DNA of 64,000 bases from Rhodobacteraceae bacterium XHP0102 (GCA_025751475.1 JAOWLD010000003.1:248001-312000), one strand, 5' to 3'. Counted from the first letter of the stretch, positions 18,444 through 27,291 are shown. The notes: generated by a model from the sequence alone, not told the origin. Program-made: numbers and translations.

Positions 18444-18902
18444 ATGAATTTGCGGGAACGAATTACCAATGGGCTGAAAGAGGCGATGCGCGAGAAAGAC
18501 GCCGCGCGCCTGTCCACCTTGCGTCTGATCAATGCCGCGATCAAGGATCAGGACATCGCAGCACGCGGCAAAGGCCAAATGGAAGGCGTGGATGATGGGG
18601 AGGTTCTCGCCATTTTGGCCAAGATGGTGAAACAGCGGATCGACAGCGCCAATGTCTATGAGGAGGGCGGTCGTCTGGAATTGGCAGAAAAGGAGCGTGC
18701 CGAGATCAAGGTGATCGAATCCTTTTTGCCACGCCAATTGTCCGAAGCCGAAATCGAAGCGGCGATTGACGAGGTGATCGCACAAACGGGCGCAAGCAGC
18801 ATCCGCGATATGGGCCGCGTTATGGGCGCCTTGAAATCCGCCTATGCAGGGCAGATGGATTTTGGGGCTGCGGGCGCGCTGATTAAACGGCGGCTTGGCT
18901 AA
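18444..18902 (+). CDS. GatB/YqeY domain-containing protein
   Basis: A 152-residue protein of the YqeY family, related to the C-terminal tRNA-binding helical domain of GatB (aspartyl/glutamyl-tRNA amidotransferase). Visible blocks are MREKDAARLSTLRLINAAIKD, EVLAILAKMVKQRIDSA and IESFLPRQLSEAEIEAAI, ending in GRVMGALKSAYAGQMDFG. The exact role is unknown. The ATG has a CGGAGAG site. It is divergent from carA, an arrangement common in alphaproteobacteria. It converges on the DUF2244 gene. Confidence 0.93.
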   Translation: MNLRERITNGLKEAMREKDAARLSTLRLINAAIKDQDIAARGKGQMEGVDDGEVLAILAKMVKQRIDSANVYEEGGRLELAEKERAEIKVIESFLPRQLSEAEIEAAIDEVIAQTGASSIRDMGRVMGALKSAYAGQMDFGAAGALIKRRLG

Positions 18903-18911
18903 AGCCCGCCA

Positions 18912-19457
18912 TTAGGCCTTGGCGCGGGCCAAGGCCTCCTCCAAGGTGAATTTCAATTTGACCCGCTCGCTTGGCGTGAGAAATGCGCCAAGCTCGATTT
19001 CGCGGCTGTCCTTGTCGCCGCGCAGGGTCAGGTAATTTGTGACAGGCCCCCCCGTTTTGTGCAGGCTGAGGCGCACCCAATAAGGGTTGGCTTCCCAGAT
19101 TTTTGGGGCGGCGCGCGGGGTATGGCGTTCAACGCGCAGATGATCGGGCCAAAGCGTGACCATCTCAGCGATATCCTTATCCCGCCATGAGCGTTTGAGC
19201 GCGGCCCAAACCCCCCAAATTGCAGCCAGTAGAAACGGCAACAGCGCCCAGAAAACCGCTGTGCCGAGAATCCCGAACAGCGGCACGGAAATCAGCGCGG
19301 CGGTCGCGCCGATGAACCACACAAATCCCTCAGGGGTCAGGGATTTATGCGGGGTGATCCGCATCTGCATTTGAGGCAAGCCGCGTTCGGGAAAAGGAAA
19401 GGCCCCGAATTTCTTCGGGGCCTCGTCTTTCTGCGGCGTCTCGATATGAAACGGCAT
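18912..19457 (-). CDS. DUF2244 membrane protein
   Basis: A protein of up to 181 residues. The core has SLTPEGFVWFIGATAALISV and a second hydrophobic stretch (AVFWALLPFLLAAIWGVWAAL), so two membrane helices, then RSWRDKDIAEMVTLWPDHL and the typical WEANPYWVRLSLHKTGGP. Its place behind ctaD is common in Rhodobacteraceae and suggests a link to oxidase biogenesis, unproven. The start is doubtful. Starting at 19457 gives 30 charged residues encoded across a perfect terminator hairpin (19400-19423); starting at ATG 19370 or 19364 keeps the whole conserved domain and leaves the hairpin untranslated. Confidence 0.82.
   Translation of the reverse strand: MPFHIETPQKDEAPKKFGAFPFPERGLPQMQMRITPHKSLTPEGFVWFIGATAALISVPLFGILGTAVFWALLPFLLAAIWGVWAALKRSWRDKDIAEMVTLWPDHLRVERHTPRAAPKIWEANPYWVRLSLHKTGGPVTNYLTLRGDKDSREIELGAFLTPSERVKLKFTLEEALARAKA
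19391..19423 (-). terminator. Terminator hairpin of ctaD
   Basis: A perfect 10-base inverted repeat AGGCCCCGAA/TTCGGGGCCT (19400-19409, 19414-19423). Read on the minus strand the loop is GAAA and TTTCCTTTTC follows the stem. It sits 70 bases after the ctaD stop, inside the longest version of the DUF2244 gene. Confidence 0.78.
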
Positions 19458-19492
19458 ATCTTTACAAACGTCCTTCGCAGTCCGAAGCCCAA

Positions 19493-21157
19493 TTAATGGC
19501 TGGGCTGTTTGTCCCACATTTCACGTGTGGGCAGTTCTTCGAACGTGTGCTCAGGCGGTGGGTTTGGCAATGTCCACTCCAACGTATCGGCGTGCTCGCC
19601 CCAATAGGCGGGCTCGGTCACCTTACGGCCTGCAAGCAGGGTATAGGCGACAATGCCGATGAAAAAGAGGAAGGATGCAAAAGCGATGAACGCACCGATT
19701 GAGCTGACATAGTTCCATGTTGCGAAAGCATCTGGATAGTCGATGTAACGGCGTGGCATACCCTGACGGCCCAAGAAGTGCTGTGGGAAGAAGGTCACAT
19801 TCGCGCCGATGAAGAACAGCCAGAAATGCACCTTGCCTGCCCATTCAGGATATTGGCGACCAGACATTTTCGCCATCCAGTAGTAGATGCCCGCGAAGAT
19901 GCCAAAGACGGCACCAAGGCTCATCACATAGTGGAAATGCGCGACCACATAATAGGTGTCGTGATAGGCACGGTCCACGCCTGCTTGGCTCAGAACGATG
20001 CCCGTCACGCCGCCTACGGTGAACAGGAAGATAAAGCCAATCGCGAACAGCATCGGTGTCTCAAAGCTCATGGAGCCTTGCCACATTGTTGCAATCCACG
20101 AAAAGATTTTCACGCCTGTTGGCACCGCGATCACCATGGTCGCGATCATGAAATAGGCCTGCTGGTTCAGGGTCATGCCTGTCGTATACATATGGTGCGC
20201 CCAAACCACGAAGCCAAGCGCACCAATGGCGATCAGCGCCCAAACCATCGGCAAATACCCGAACACAGGCTTGCGCGAGAAGGTTGAAATCACATGGCTG
20301 ACCACGCCAAAGGCGGGCAGGATCACGATATACACCTCAGGGTGGCCGAAGAACCAGAAGATGTGCTGGAACAACAGCGGATCACCGCCGCCTGCCACAT
20401 CAAAGAAGGTGGTGCCAAAGTTGCGATCCGTGAGCAGCATGGTGATGGCGCCTGCCAAAACGGGCAGGGACAACAGCAAAAGCCACGCGGTCACAAAAAT
20501 CGACCATGCAAAGAGCGGCACTTTGAACAGGCTCATGCCAGGTGCGCGCATATTGAGGAAGGTCGTGATGATGTTGATCGAGCCAAGGATCGAGCTTGCG
20601 CCCGATACGTGCACCGCGAAAATCGCGAAATCAACGGCGCGGCTTGTCGGGGCATCTTGCCATGACAGCGGTGGGTAGAAGGTCCAACCTGGTCCTGCGC
20701 CGCCATCGACAAACACCGCACAGAAGGCCAGCGCGGTCCCTGCGACATACAACCAGTAAGATAGGTTGTTGAGGCGTGGGAACGCCATATCAGGCGCGCC
20801 GATCATCAACGGCATGAAGAAGTTGCCAAAGCCACCGAACAGGGCAGGAATGACGACAAAGAACATCATCAAAACACCATGGCCCGTGATCAACACGTTC
20901 CACAAATGCCCATCAGGGGTGCATTCACCCGCCGCGGCTTGGCTCAGGATGCGTGCGCCTTCGGCACACATATATTGCACGCCTGGCTCCATCAGCTCCA
21001 TACGCATATAGACGGTGAATGCGACAGATACGAGACCTACCAAACCAGCGGTGATGAGGTAGAGAATCCCGATATCTTTGTGATTTGTGGACATGAACCA
21101 ACGGGTGAAAAAGCCCGGACGTTCGTGATCATGTCCAGAAATGGCAGCATCGGCCAT
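19493..21157 (-). CDS. ctaD: Cytochrome c oxidase (aa3) subunit I
   Basis: A 554-residue, twelve-helix catalytic subunit of the proton-pumping aa3 oxidase. Key residues are visible: [13 protein letters not shown] (D-pathway Asp), [12 protein letters not shown] (CuB His, Glu of the D path and the cross-linked Tyr), [11 protein letters not shown] (two CuB His), [12 protein letters not shown] (K-pathway Lys) and [15 protein letters not shown] (heme a3 and heme a His). N-terminus and length match Rhodobacter and Paracoccus CtaD. It is monocistronic or followed by DUF2244, while subunits II and III and the assembly genes lie at 52-56 kb. A promoter is seen at 21229-21257. Confidence 0.98.
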   Translation of the reverse strand: MADAAISGHDHERPGFFTRWFMSTNHKDIGILYLITAGLVGLVSVAFTVYMRMELMEPGVQYMCAEGARILSQAAAGECTPDGHLWNVLITGHGVLMMFFVVIPALFGGFGNFFMPLMIGAPDMAFPRLNNLSYWLYVAGTALAFCAVFVDGGAGPGWTFYPPLSWQDAPTSRAVDFAIFAVHVSGASSILGSINIITTFLNMRAPGMSLFKVPLFAWSIFVTAWLLLLSLPVLAGAITMLLTDRNFGTTFFDVAGGGDPLLFQHIFWFFGHPEVYIVILPAFGVVSHVISTFSRKPVFGYLPMVWALIAIGALGFVVWAHHMYTTGMTLNQQAYFMIATMVIAVPTGVKIFSWIATMWQGSMSFETPMLFAIGFIFLFTVGGVTGIVLSQAGVDRAYHDTYYVVAHFHYVMSLGAVFGIFAGIYYWMAKMSGRQYPEWAGKVHFWLFFIGANVTFFPQHFLGRQGMPRRYIDYPDAFATWNYVSSIGAFIAFASFLFFIGIVAYTLLAGRKVTEPAYWGEHADTLEWTLPNPPPEHTFEELPTREMWDKQPSH

Positions 21158-21228
21158 GTCTGTCTCCTGTTCATAAATTTAGGGGCAGGGGTCTGGCCAC
21201 CTGTCCCTTTCACGTTCCATTGGAAGAC

Positions 21229-21257
21229 GTTTTAGTGCGCAACGCCCGCGCGATCAA
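21229..21257 (-). promoter_or_regulatory. Predicted sigma-70 promoter of ctaD
   Basis: Minus-strand TTGATC (21257-21252) and TAAAAC (21234-21229) with a 17-base spacer. The predicted leader is about 65 bases and contains an AGGAGAC ribosome binding site before the ATG. Confidence 0.5.
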
Positions 21258-21334
21258 TCAAGATGATGCTTTGGGGGTGGGAAAAATTGCCTCATGTCAA
21301 AATACCCCGTTTCGCGCGCCTTTCGGCCAAACGC

Positions 21335-21365
21335 GAAAAAAAGGGCGCAGAGCGCGCCCTTTTTG
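21335..21365 (-). terminator. Terminator of the Flp-like surface protein gene (bidirectional shape)
   Basis: The inverted repeat AGGGCGC/GCGCCCT (21342-21348, 21354-21360) is flanked by A and T runs on both sides, so it could stop transcription from either direction. It lies 20 bases after the stop at 21384. Confidence 0.78.
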
Positions 21366-21383
21366 ATCTCATGCACAGGATTG

Positions 21384-22106
21384 TTAGTCCGCGTCTGGTG
21401 TTTCAACGCGCGCAACCGATACATTATCGATATAGGCGCCTTCATTGTCTTCAATGCCAAGCCCCGAAATCAATACGGTGTTCGAGCCATCACCCGCGCC
21501 GCCGACCATATCAATCGTGTAGTTTGACATCACGCCAACACTTGGGCGAATGGTTTGCACAACATTGCCGCCCCAAATGACTTGGATTTCATTGGTTCCC
21601 ACGGCATCCGCCGCATCGAGGGTCAGTCGGTAAACTTCGCCATCGACTGCATCGGGAATGGTTTGGCCAATGGTGACGTTGCCCGCGCTGCCTTCAAGGT
21701 CGAGCATCCAATCCCCATCCGTGCCGATGATGCCATTATAGCCGCTGGCGATCAATTCTGGCCCGTTTTCCGACAGGGTATCCCAGCCATCGATCCGTCC
21801 GTCTGCGCTGTATAGACCCCAACCCGCATTGATCAGACCTTCGATGGTCTCGAATGATCCGTTGGTGACGCGATTGGCGCTGCCCCATGCATCGCTGCGC
21901 GCTTGCAGATCATCGTCACTGCCACCGCCAAGGCCGATGCCCTGTGCCGCATAAATATCGGCGAAATCCGATGCCAGATCGACAACGGCCGTGTTCATGA
22001 CGGCCGCAGCGGTTAGACCCACACCTGCCATTGCGCCCGTTAACACAACCCAGTCAACAGTCACCGCGCCCGACTCATCGACCCAAAATGTATATAATTG
22101 AGACAA
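21384..22106 (-). CDS. Flp-pilin-like leader fused to a carbohydrate-binding-like domain
   Basis: A 240-residue predicted surface protein. The N-terminus MSQLYTFWVDESG|AVTVDWVVLTGAM resembles a Flp/TadE class-III prepilin: short charged leader, Gly13 before the cut, Asp18 and Trp19 where Glu+5 and Tyr+6 are usual, then a hydrophobic helix to about residue 38. Residues 80-235 form an acidic beta-rich domain (NRVTNGSFETIEG, WMLDLEG, YIDNVSVARV) resembling DUF642/CBM-like folds. The TTG start at 22106 has a good GGAGAG site 7 bases upstream; a second in-frame TTG is at 22151. A terminator follows. No tad genes are nearby. The role is unknown. Confidence 0.75.
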   Translation of the reverse strand: MSQLYTFWVDESGAVTVDWVVLTGAMAGVGLTAAAVMNTAVVDLASDFADIYAAQGIGLGGGSDDDLQARSDAWGSANRVTNGSFETIEGLINAGWGLYSADGRIDGWDTLSENGPELIASGYNGIIGTDGDWMLDLEGSAGNVTIGQTIPDAVDGEVYRLTLDAADAVGTNEIQVIWGGNVVQTIRPSVGVMSNYTIDMVGGAGDGSNTVLISGLGIEDNEGAYIDNVSVARVETPDAD

Positions 22107-22216
22107 GGTTTCTCTCCGCTGCTCAGATAGCCCCGAGGACACTTTGCCCAAAGATTGTGGTCGATGCGCGGAAAGGCTGTGGTAAAGATGGGGCGATTGA
22201 TGGGTGAATTTATGAC

Positions 22217-22867
22217 TTATTCACCAAAGCAGCGGTCGAATTCCTGTCGCAAGGCCACATCCAGATCTTCCATGCTCACGGGCAGGCCCAAATCCGTCAG
22301 ACTGGTCACGCCGTAATCGCGGATGCCACAGGGCACGATCCCATCAAAATGGCCAAGATCAGGATCGTGATTGATGGATATCCCGTGAAAAGACACCCAT
22401 TTGCGCAGGCGAATGCCGATGGCCGCGATTTTATCTTCGCGCATCCGACCATCGGCAAGGGTGGGTTTCTCAGGGCGTGTGACCCAAACCCCAACGCGAC
22501 CTTCACGGATTTCGCCGCGCAGGTTGAAGGTGGCAAGGGTATTGATCACCCAGGTCTCTAAGCCCTCGACAAATTTACGCACATCGCGCCCGCGTTTGTT
22601 GAGGTCAAGCATCACATAGATCACCCGCTGCCCCGGCCCATGGTAGGTATATTGCCCGCCGCGCCGTGCCGTATAAACGGGAAAGCGCTCGGGGTCGGTC
22701 AAATCTTCGGGCTTGGCGGAGGTTCCTGCGGTGTAAAGGGGCGGATGCTCCAACAGCCAGATACATTCCGCGGCCTTGCCCGCCGCAATAGCCTCGACCC
22801 GCGCCTCCATAAAGGCCAAGGCGTCCTCGTAGGGGGTCAAGCCTTCGGTGATGATCCAGTCTACCAT
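22217..22867 (-). CDS. lipB: Octanoyltransferase (lipoyl synthesis)
   Basis: A 216-residue cytosolic enzyme that moves octanoate from acyl carrier protein to lipoyl domains. The family motifs are [40 protein letters not shown] (catalytic Lys region) and [14 protein letters not shown] (nucleophilic Cys). The ATG at 22867 follows GAGGAC; the open frame continues to 22948 but upstream residues are not family-like. A small gene ends 10 bases upstream on the same strand, suggesting one transcript. Confidence 0.96.
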   Translation of the reverse strand: MVDWIITEGLTPYEDALAFMEARVEAIAAGKAAECIWLLEHPPLYTAGTSAKPEDLTDPERFPVYTARRGGQYTYHGPGQRVIYVMLDLNKRGRDVRKFVEGLETWVINTLATFNLRGEIREGRVGVWVTRPEKPTLADGRMREDKIAAIGIRLRKWVSFHGISINHDPDLGHFDGIVPCGIRDYGVTSLTDLGLPVSMEDLDVALRQEFDRCFGE

Positions 22868-22877
22868 TGCGTCCTCG

Positions 22878-23054
22878 TTAGAGCGGCAAAAATCCCGCTT
22901 GTTTCTCGACAAGCATATGCGTGCGATTGACGCGAATGTCATCCCCATAGGTCAGATCGAGGCGCGCGCCCATAGTCAGCGTCATGTCGCTGCCGTCATA
23001 GGTGCCGTTGTGCTTGGCCTGACGCAGATCTTGGGGGATGTGGCGCGCCGCCAT
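22878..23054 (-). CDS. Small conserved-looking hypothetical protein upstream of lipB
   Basis: A 58-residue protein beginning [21 protein letters not shown] do not recognise the family. Codon third positions are GC-rich, like neighbouring real genes, and the gene ends 10 bases before lipB in the same direction, so it is probably translated from the lipB transcript. The ATG at 23054 follows an AGAAGG site. An in-frame GTG at 23108 would add 18 residues but would run into the tRNA-Leu promoter on the other strand, and its codons look less typical. Confidence 0.55.
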   Translation of the reverse strand: MAARHIPQDLRQAKHNGTYDGSDMTLTMGARLDLTYGDDIRVNRTHMLVEKQAGFLPL

Positions 23055-23095
23055 ATCCGCGAAAACCTTCTTGCACAAAACGGCTAAATTTGCCC

Positions 23096-23124
23096 TTGAG
23101 GTGGGCACGTCCTTCGTCTAGAGA
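23096..23124 (+). promoter_or_regulatory. Predicted sigma-70 promoter of tRNA-Leu
   Basis: TTGAGG (23096-23101) and TAGAGA (23119-23124) with a 17-base spacer. The start would be near 23131, 17 bases before the tRNA. Confidence 0.6.
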
Positions 23125-23147
23125 GCGCTCACCAAGCCTCAGACAGT

Positions 23148-23234
23148 GCGGTCGTGGCGGAATTGGTAGACGCGCAGCGTTGAGGTCGCTGTGGGGTAAC
23201 TCCCGTGGAAGTTCGAGTCTTCTCGACCGCACCA
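23148..23234 (+). tRNA. tRNA-Leu (anticodon GAG)
   Basis: An 87-base class-II tRNA. The acceptor strands GCGGTCG and CGACCGC pair fully, the anticodon stem is CAGCG/CGCTG with loop TTGAGGT (anticodon GAG), and a long variable arm TGGGGTAACTCCCG follows. The T arm contains GTTCGAGTC. CCA is encoded in the genome at 23232-23234, after discriminator A. It reads CUC/CUU leucine codons. Confidence 0.96.
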
Positions 23235-23346
23235 TTCTCCCTAAAATCAAATGCGGCGTTTCATCTTATGAAGCTGCTTCGCATCTGGAATTCAGGCGGC
23301 GGTGTGGCCTGTGCTTGAGGGCCTCACAGCTCGAAAGATACGCAGA

Positions 23347-25011
23347 TCATGCGCGGATTTCGATGAGGTCGTATTTCAAGAGGAACATGACGGCCCGTTC
23401 AATCGTGGCGGCTTGCCATCCCAAAATCTGTGGCAGTGCGGTGATGTGAACACCTGCCTCAGCGTGGTCGGATATGGCGGTAAAGACCCGCTCCAATGTG
23501 GAGAGCTGCTCAAACGGGCGGCCAATCTTTGCATAGCGGCGCAAGGCGTAAATCTCGCGCAAGCGGGCGGTGGTGGCCTTGGCGCAAAGGTGCAAGCCGC
23601 CTTGCGGCATTTGATGACTGGGATAGCCCGCAAACAGGGTGGCGGGCAGCGGGCTGAGGGTTAGGGCCTCGGGCCGCATCGGGGCATGGGCGGCGCGGAT
23701 CGCATTTTGTTCGGCCCACAAGGCCTGATAGGTCGGAATGATATTGGACCAATCGAACAGGCTGCGCGCGCGGGCCAGCCCCGCTTGCCCAAGCCGCGCA
23801 CGCAGGTCAGCATCGCGGGCCAGGGCCACGATGCCCTCTCGCATCGCGCCTTGATCCAAGACGGTCATAGCGGAGAGGTTATTTCCATATTGCGCGTAGC
23901 TTAATTGGGCGAGGAAATGCCCCTTGGCCTCGGGCGCGCTGGCGGGGCCGCTGATCATGCGGGTCGGGATTAAGATACCCGTCTCGCGGGTGACCGTATC
24001 ACGGATGCCATCCCAATCGGAGGCCAAAACGGGCAGGCCCGCCGCCATGCCCTCAACGGGGGCGAGGCCAAAGGTTTCTTGCACATTGTCGATGGGAAAG
24101 CTGAACACATCCCCGCCTGACAGCGCCTCTTTACGGGCCTGTGCATCGGCCCCGTCCAGATGGGTGAAGCTGACATCGGGCATCAGGCTGCGGGCGCATT
24201 CCTCGAACACCGATTGCGAATGGGTATCGCCATAGATGCCGCACATCACAACGTGCAGGCGGCGCGATGTGCCAAGCGTGGCTTGGGCGGCTTGCAGGGC
24301 AATGAAATAGGGGGCGGGGTCGAATTTGCCATAGGGCAACAGCCGCGCAAGCGTGGTGAAAACCACATCGTTTTTGCCCCATCCCATTCGGGTGCGCAGC
24401 GATTTGCGTGCGCCCTCATCCCGCGCATAGGAGGCCACATCCAGCCCAAGTGGGATTACGGGCATCAGGGGCAACGCGCGGCGCGCGGCCCCTGCGCCGA
24501 GGGTCCTTGTCAAGTAATCGTCAATCTGTTCCAAATTGATCAGGCTTGCAGCTTGCACCGCACGCGAGGTGCAGATCACCGCGTCCCATGGCTGATAGGG
24601 GCTGCTGCGGAGTTGAAAAAAACCTTTCATCACCGCAAGGGTTGACGTGGTGTGGGTGATCCCGCACAGCGCATAAGCGCTATGGCCGAAAGCCTGACGT
24701 TCAAAGGCCAGTTCGCTGAAATCGGGCGCGGGGTAGAACATCACCCCCAAGGGTGCGATCTGCGTCAGGCTGTGGCGCGGCACATGGCGGTGCGGCAGGG
24801 CAGGCGCGCCTGAGGTCTGCGCCATCAACGTGGCGAATGTCTCACCGTCAGCCGTGCTGTTGGAGACTGAAACCACCTCAGACACATCCGCGTGGCGAAA
24901 GAAACCTTGCAAAAAGGATTGACCCGCCACGCGGCGGCCATTGATGCCCTTTTGCGCCACATCGAACCCGTCCGTGACCGCGTATAGGGCCGCGTTGCGT
25001 CCGCTATCCAT
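23347..25011 (-). CDS. Glycosyltransferase family 1/4-type protein with C-terminal extension
   Basis: A 554-residue GT-B glycosyltransferase. After an N-terminal half with GVMFYPAPDFSELAFERQAF comes the nucleotide-sugar half: VVFTTLARLLPYGKFDP, then VFSFPIDNVQETFGLAPVEGMAAGLPVLASDWDG, where ETFGLAPVEGMAAGLP is the E(x7)E donor motif. About 150 C-terminal residues (after SLFDWSNIIPTYQALW) are beyond the usual fold and mostly helical. The gene overlaps the upstream methyltransferase by 8 bases, so the two are coupled. The donor, acceptor and product are unknown; protein or surface-glycan decoration is a guess. Confidence 0.85.
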   Translation of the reverse strand: MDSGRNAALYAVTDGFDVAQKGINGRRVAGQSFLQGFFRHADVSEVVSVSNSTADGETFATLMAQTSGAPALPHRHVPRHSLTQIAPLGVMFYPAPDFSELAFERQAFGHSAYALCGITHTTSTLAVMKGFFQLRSSPYQPWDAVICTSRAVQAASLINLEQIDDYLTRTLGAGAARRALPLMPVIPLGLDVASYARDEGARKSLRTRMGWGKNDVVFTTLARLLPYGKFDPAPYFIALQAAQATLGTSRRLHVVMCGIYGDTHSQSVFEECARSLMPDVSFTHLDGADAQARKEALSGGDVFSFPIDNVQETFGLAPVEGMAAGLPVLASDWDGIRDTVTRETGILIPTRMISGPASAPEAKGHFLAQLSYAQYGNNLSAMTVLDQGAMREGIVALARDADLRARLGQAGLARARSLFDWSNIIPTYQALWAEQNAIRAAHAPMRPEALTLSPLPATLFAGYPSHQMPQGGLHLCAKATTARLREIYALRRYAKIGRPFEQLSTLERVFTAISDHAEAGVHITALPQILGWQAATIERAVMFLLKYDLIEIRA

Positions 25012-25855
25012 GCTGAGTCATCCACAGCCATGGGGTCGGACCCATGCGCCATTCCCACAGTGCCAATGCGCGATCAAGATCGCTCAAATGCTCCATCCAT
25101 GCGGGCAGTGCCTCTGGCGCGAGGCTGCGGTTGATCTGCTGCACCTTATGGGTCGGGGCAAAGCGGGCGCGGATTGCCTCGGTCAGGCCGCGGTGCCAGC
25201 ATTCATGCACCTCCACAAGAATATCGCAGCTGCGCAAGGCGGGGTGGCGGGCAGGATCAAGCAAGGCCTCCTCGCCCCCCTCGATGTCGCAGATCAGGAC
25301 GGTGTCGCGGGTGATCTGCGCATCCAGAAAGGCCGCGTCCACCGCCCCGCCCAGCTTTACACGCGCCGCAACCCCATTAACGCGGGCCAATTCGGCGCAG
25401 CGGTGTTGTGCCTCGGGGTTGCTGTCGCGGGCCAAAACCTCCGTCTTGGGCATCCGCCGTGCGAGGCCAACCGCGTAATAGCCTTCGGCACAGCCGATAT
25501 CGATCACGCGCGCATAGCCGCGCGCGATGATCCGCTCGATGATTGGGTGTAGACTGGCCTCATAAGCGCCAAGGCGGCGGGACAGCCCCGCCCCTTCGGT
25601 TGCGGCGGTGGCGTAGGCCATGCCTACGAAAGGGCCGCTCAAGACACGGGTATCTGCCCCCATGTGTCTGCGATGGGTCGCATCCAACAGCGCCACGCGC
25701 CATTTGGCCAGATCGCGCAGCGCCGCCTCCAGCGCCGCTTGGCGAGGCGGTCCGTCCAGATGGGCGCGCAGCCGCGCCGTTATGGCGCGTGTCAGCTCGG
25801 AGGCGGCATCAGGGGGTGTGCCCTGATCCGCGCGTGGCGTCTTGAATTGGGTCAT
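25004..25855 (-). CDS. Class I SAM-dependent methyltransferase
   Basis: A 283-residue protein. The SAM-binding motif I is VIDIGCAEGYYAVGLARRMP, with an acidic residue after strand 2 (LARDSNPEA) and strand 4 as VLICDIEGGEEALLD, the latter like FkbM-type or CAZyme-linked methyltransferases. The N-terminal 90 residues are helical. Its stop overlaps the glycosyltransferase start by 8 bases, so a shared glycan-modifying task is likely. The substrate is unknown. Confidence 0.83.
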   Translation of the reverse strand: MTQFKTPRADQGTPPDAASELTRAITARLRAHLDGPPRQAALEAALRDLAKWRVALLDATHRRHMGADTRVLSGPFVGMAYATAATEGAGLSRRLGAYEASLHPIIERIIARGYARVIDIGCAEGYYAVGLARRMPKTEVLARDSNPEAQHRCAELARVNGVAARVKLGGAVDAAFLDAQITRDTVLICDIEGGEEALLDPARHPALRSCDILVEVHECWHRGLTEAIRARFAPTHKVQQINRSLAPEALPAWMEHLSDLDRALALWEWRMGPTPWLWMTQHG

Positions 25856-25934
25856 GGCAGCCGATCTTGCGACCGTCCCTGTTTAGCAGTGACCCTGTTC
25901 TGCGGCAGGCCTTGGCCAAAGTCAACAAAGCCAA

Positions 25935-25954
25935 CGCCCGCCAAAAGGCGGGCG
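25935..25954 (-). terminator. Possible weak terminator hairpin after lysC
   Basis: A perfect 8-base stem CGCCCGCC/GGCGGGCG with an AAAA loop (TTTT on the minus strand), 30 bases after the lysC stop. The T tract after it is poor (TTGGCTTTG), so termination is uncertain. Confidence 0.45.
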
Positions 25955-25984
25955 CGGTGCTTTTGTCATCAGGCGGTGATGCGC

Positions 25985-27223
25985 TCAGGCGGCGCGATCA
26001 AGTTCAAAGGCGTCATGCAACGCTTGCACCGCCAATTCCAAATATTTGCGGTCCACCAGAACCGAAACTTTGATCTCGGAGGTGGTGATCACTTTGATAT
26101 TGATGCCCTCATCGCGCAGGGTGGCAAACATCTTGGCGGCCACGCCCGCGTGGCTGCGCATCCCGATCCCCACGATAGAGACCTTGCACACATCGCTGTC
26201 GATCAGCAATTCGGCAAAACCAATATCATTGCGGGCCTTGGCCTCATCGAGTGCCTTCTGCGCGCGCTTGACCTGATCAATGGGCAGCGAGAAGGTCATA
26301 TCGGTTTTGCCCTCTTCCGAAATGTTCTGGACGATCATATCGACATTGATCGCAGCCTCCGCAAGCGGGCCGAAGATGGCCGCGGCAATTCCGGGGCGGT
26401 CTTCCACCTCGGTCAGGGTCATCTTTGCCTCATCGCGCGAATAGGCCACGCCCGCCACAGCTTTGCTTTCCACGATTTCCTCCTCGTCACAGACCAATGT
26501 GCCTGCGCTGTCATCCATTTCTTCAAAACTCGACAAAACCCGCAAGCGCACCTTGTAGCGCATGGCCAATTCCACCGAACGGGTTTGCAGCACCTTGGCG
26601 CCAAGACTGGCCAGTTCCAGCATCTCCTCGAAGGAGATTTTTTCAAGCTTGCGCGCCTTGGCCGTGATGCGCGGGTCGGTCGTATAGACCCCATCCACAT
26701 CGGTGTAGATATCGCAGCGTTCTGCTGCGAAGGCGGCGGCAAAGGCCACGGCGGTCGTGTCCGACCCGCCACGGCCCAATGTGGTGATGCGTCCTTCGGG
26801 GCTGATCCCTTGGAAGCCCGCAACCACGGCAACCTTCATCCCCTCGCCAAACTTGGCCATGATGTTGTCTGTCGGGATTTCTTCGATCCGCGCGCTGGCA
26901 TGGGCGGAGGTGGTTTTGACAGGCACCTGCCATCCCTGCCACGAGCGCGCGGGGATTTCCATTTCCTGTAGGGTCAGCGCCATCAGGCCCGCGGTTACGT
27001 TTTCGCCCGATGACACGACCGCATCATATTCGCGCGCATCATAGAGCGGCGAGGTTTCGCCCACATATCCGACAAGCTTGTTGGTTTCGCCCGACATGGC
27101 CGAGACAATCACGATCACATCATAGCCATTGGCCACCTCGCGCCCGACACGCTTTGCAGCGCGGCGGATACGGTCGAGCGTGGCCACCGATGTGCCCCCA
27201 AATTTCATGACCAAAAGCGGCAT
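25985..27223 (-). CDS. lysC: Aspartate kinase
   Basis: A 412-residue enzyme that phosphorylates aspartate, the first step to lysine, threonine and methionine. The kinase domain starts MPLLVMKFGGTSVATLDRI and includes TTLGRGGSDTTAVAFAAAF and YTDVDGVYTTDPRI. Two C-terminal ACT domains (EVEDRPGIAAAIFGPLAEA and VGIGMRSHAGVAAKMFATL) give feedback control by lysine and threonine. The start at 27223 matches the family; ATG 27235 is an in-frame alternative. It lies 68 bases downstream of glmS on the same strand. thrC is elsewhere in the window (56.2 kb). Confidence 0.97.
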   Translation of the reverse strand: MPLLVMKFGGTSVATLDRIRRAAKRVGREVANGYDVIVIVSAMSGETNKLVGYVGETSPLYDAREYDAVVSSGENVTAGLMALTLQEMEIPARSWQGWQVPVKTTSAHASARIEEIPTDNIMAKFGEGMKVAVVAGFQGISPEGRITTLGRGGSDTTAVAFAAAFAAERCDIYTDVDGVYTTDPRITAKARKLEKISFEEMLELASLGAKVLQTRSVELAMRYKVRLRVLSSFEEMDDSAGTLVCDEEEIVESKAVAGVAYSRDEAKMTLTEVEDRPGIAAAIFGPLAEAAINVDMIVQNISEEGKTDMTFSLPIDQVKRAQKALDEAKARNDIGFAELLIDSDVCKVSIVGIGMRSHAGVAAKMFATLRDEGINIKVITTSEIKVSVLVDRKYLELAVQALHDAFELDRAA

Positions 27224-27291
27224 GGCAATTCCCATTGGTAAAGATGCGCAGAGCCTTTACGCCCCAACAGGGGCGGGCGCAAGTGGATGCG

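Noticed and set aside
22203-22225. Inverted repeat GGTGAAT-N9-ATTCACC at the end of lipB
   Set aside because: It overlaps the lipB stop and has no T tract; it could be an operator but nothing supports it.
25664-26971. 435-codon open frame on the plus strand
   Set aside because: It crosses two real minus-strand genes (methyltransferase and lysC) and their gap; the translation has no known domain.
27260-27275. Hairpin CGCCCC-AACA-GGGGCG between glmS and lysC
   Set aside because: Only a 6-base stem and no T tract on the minus strand; not convincing as a terminator.
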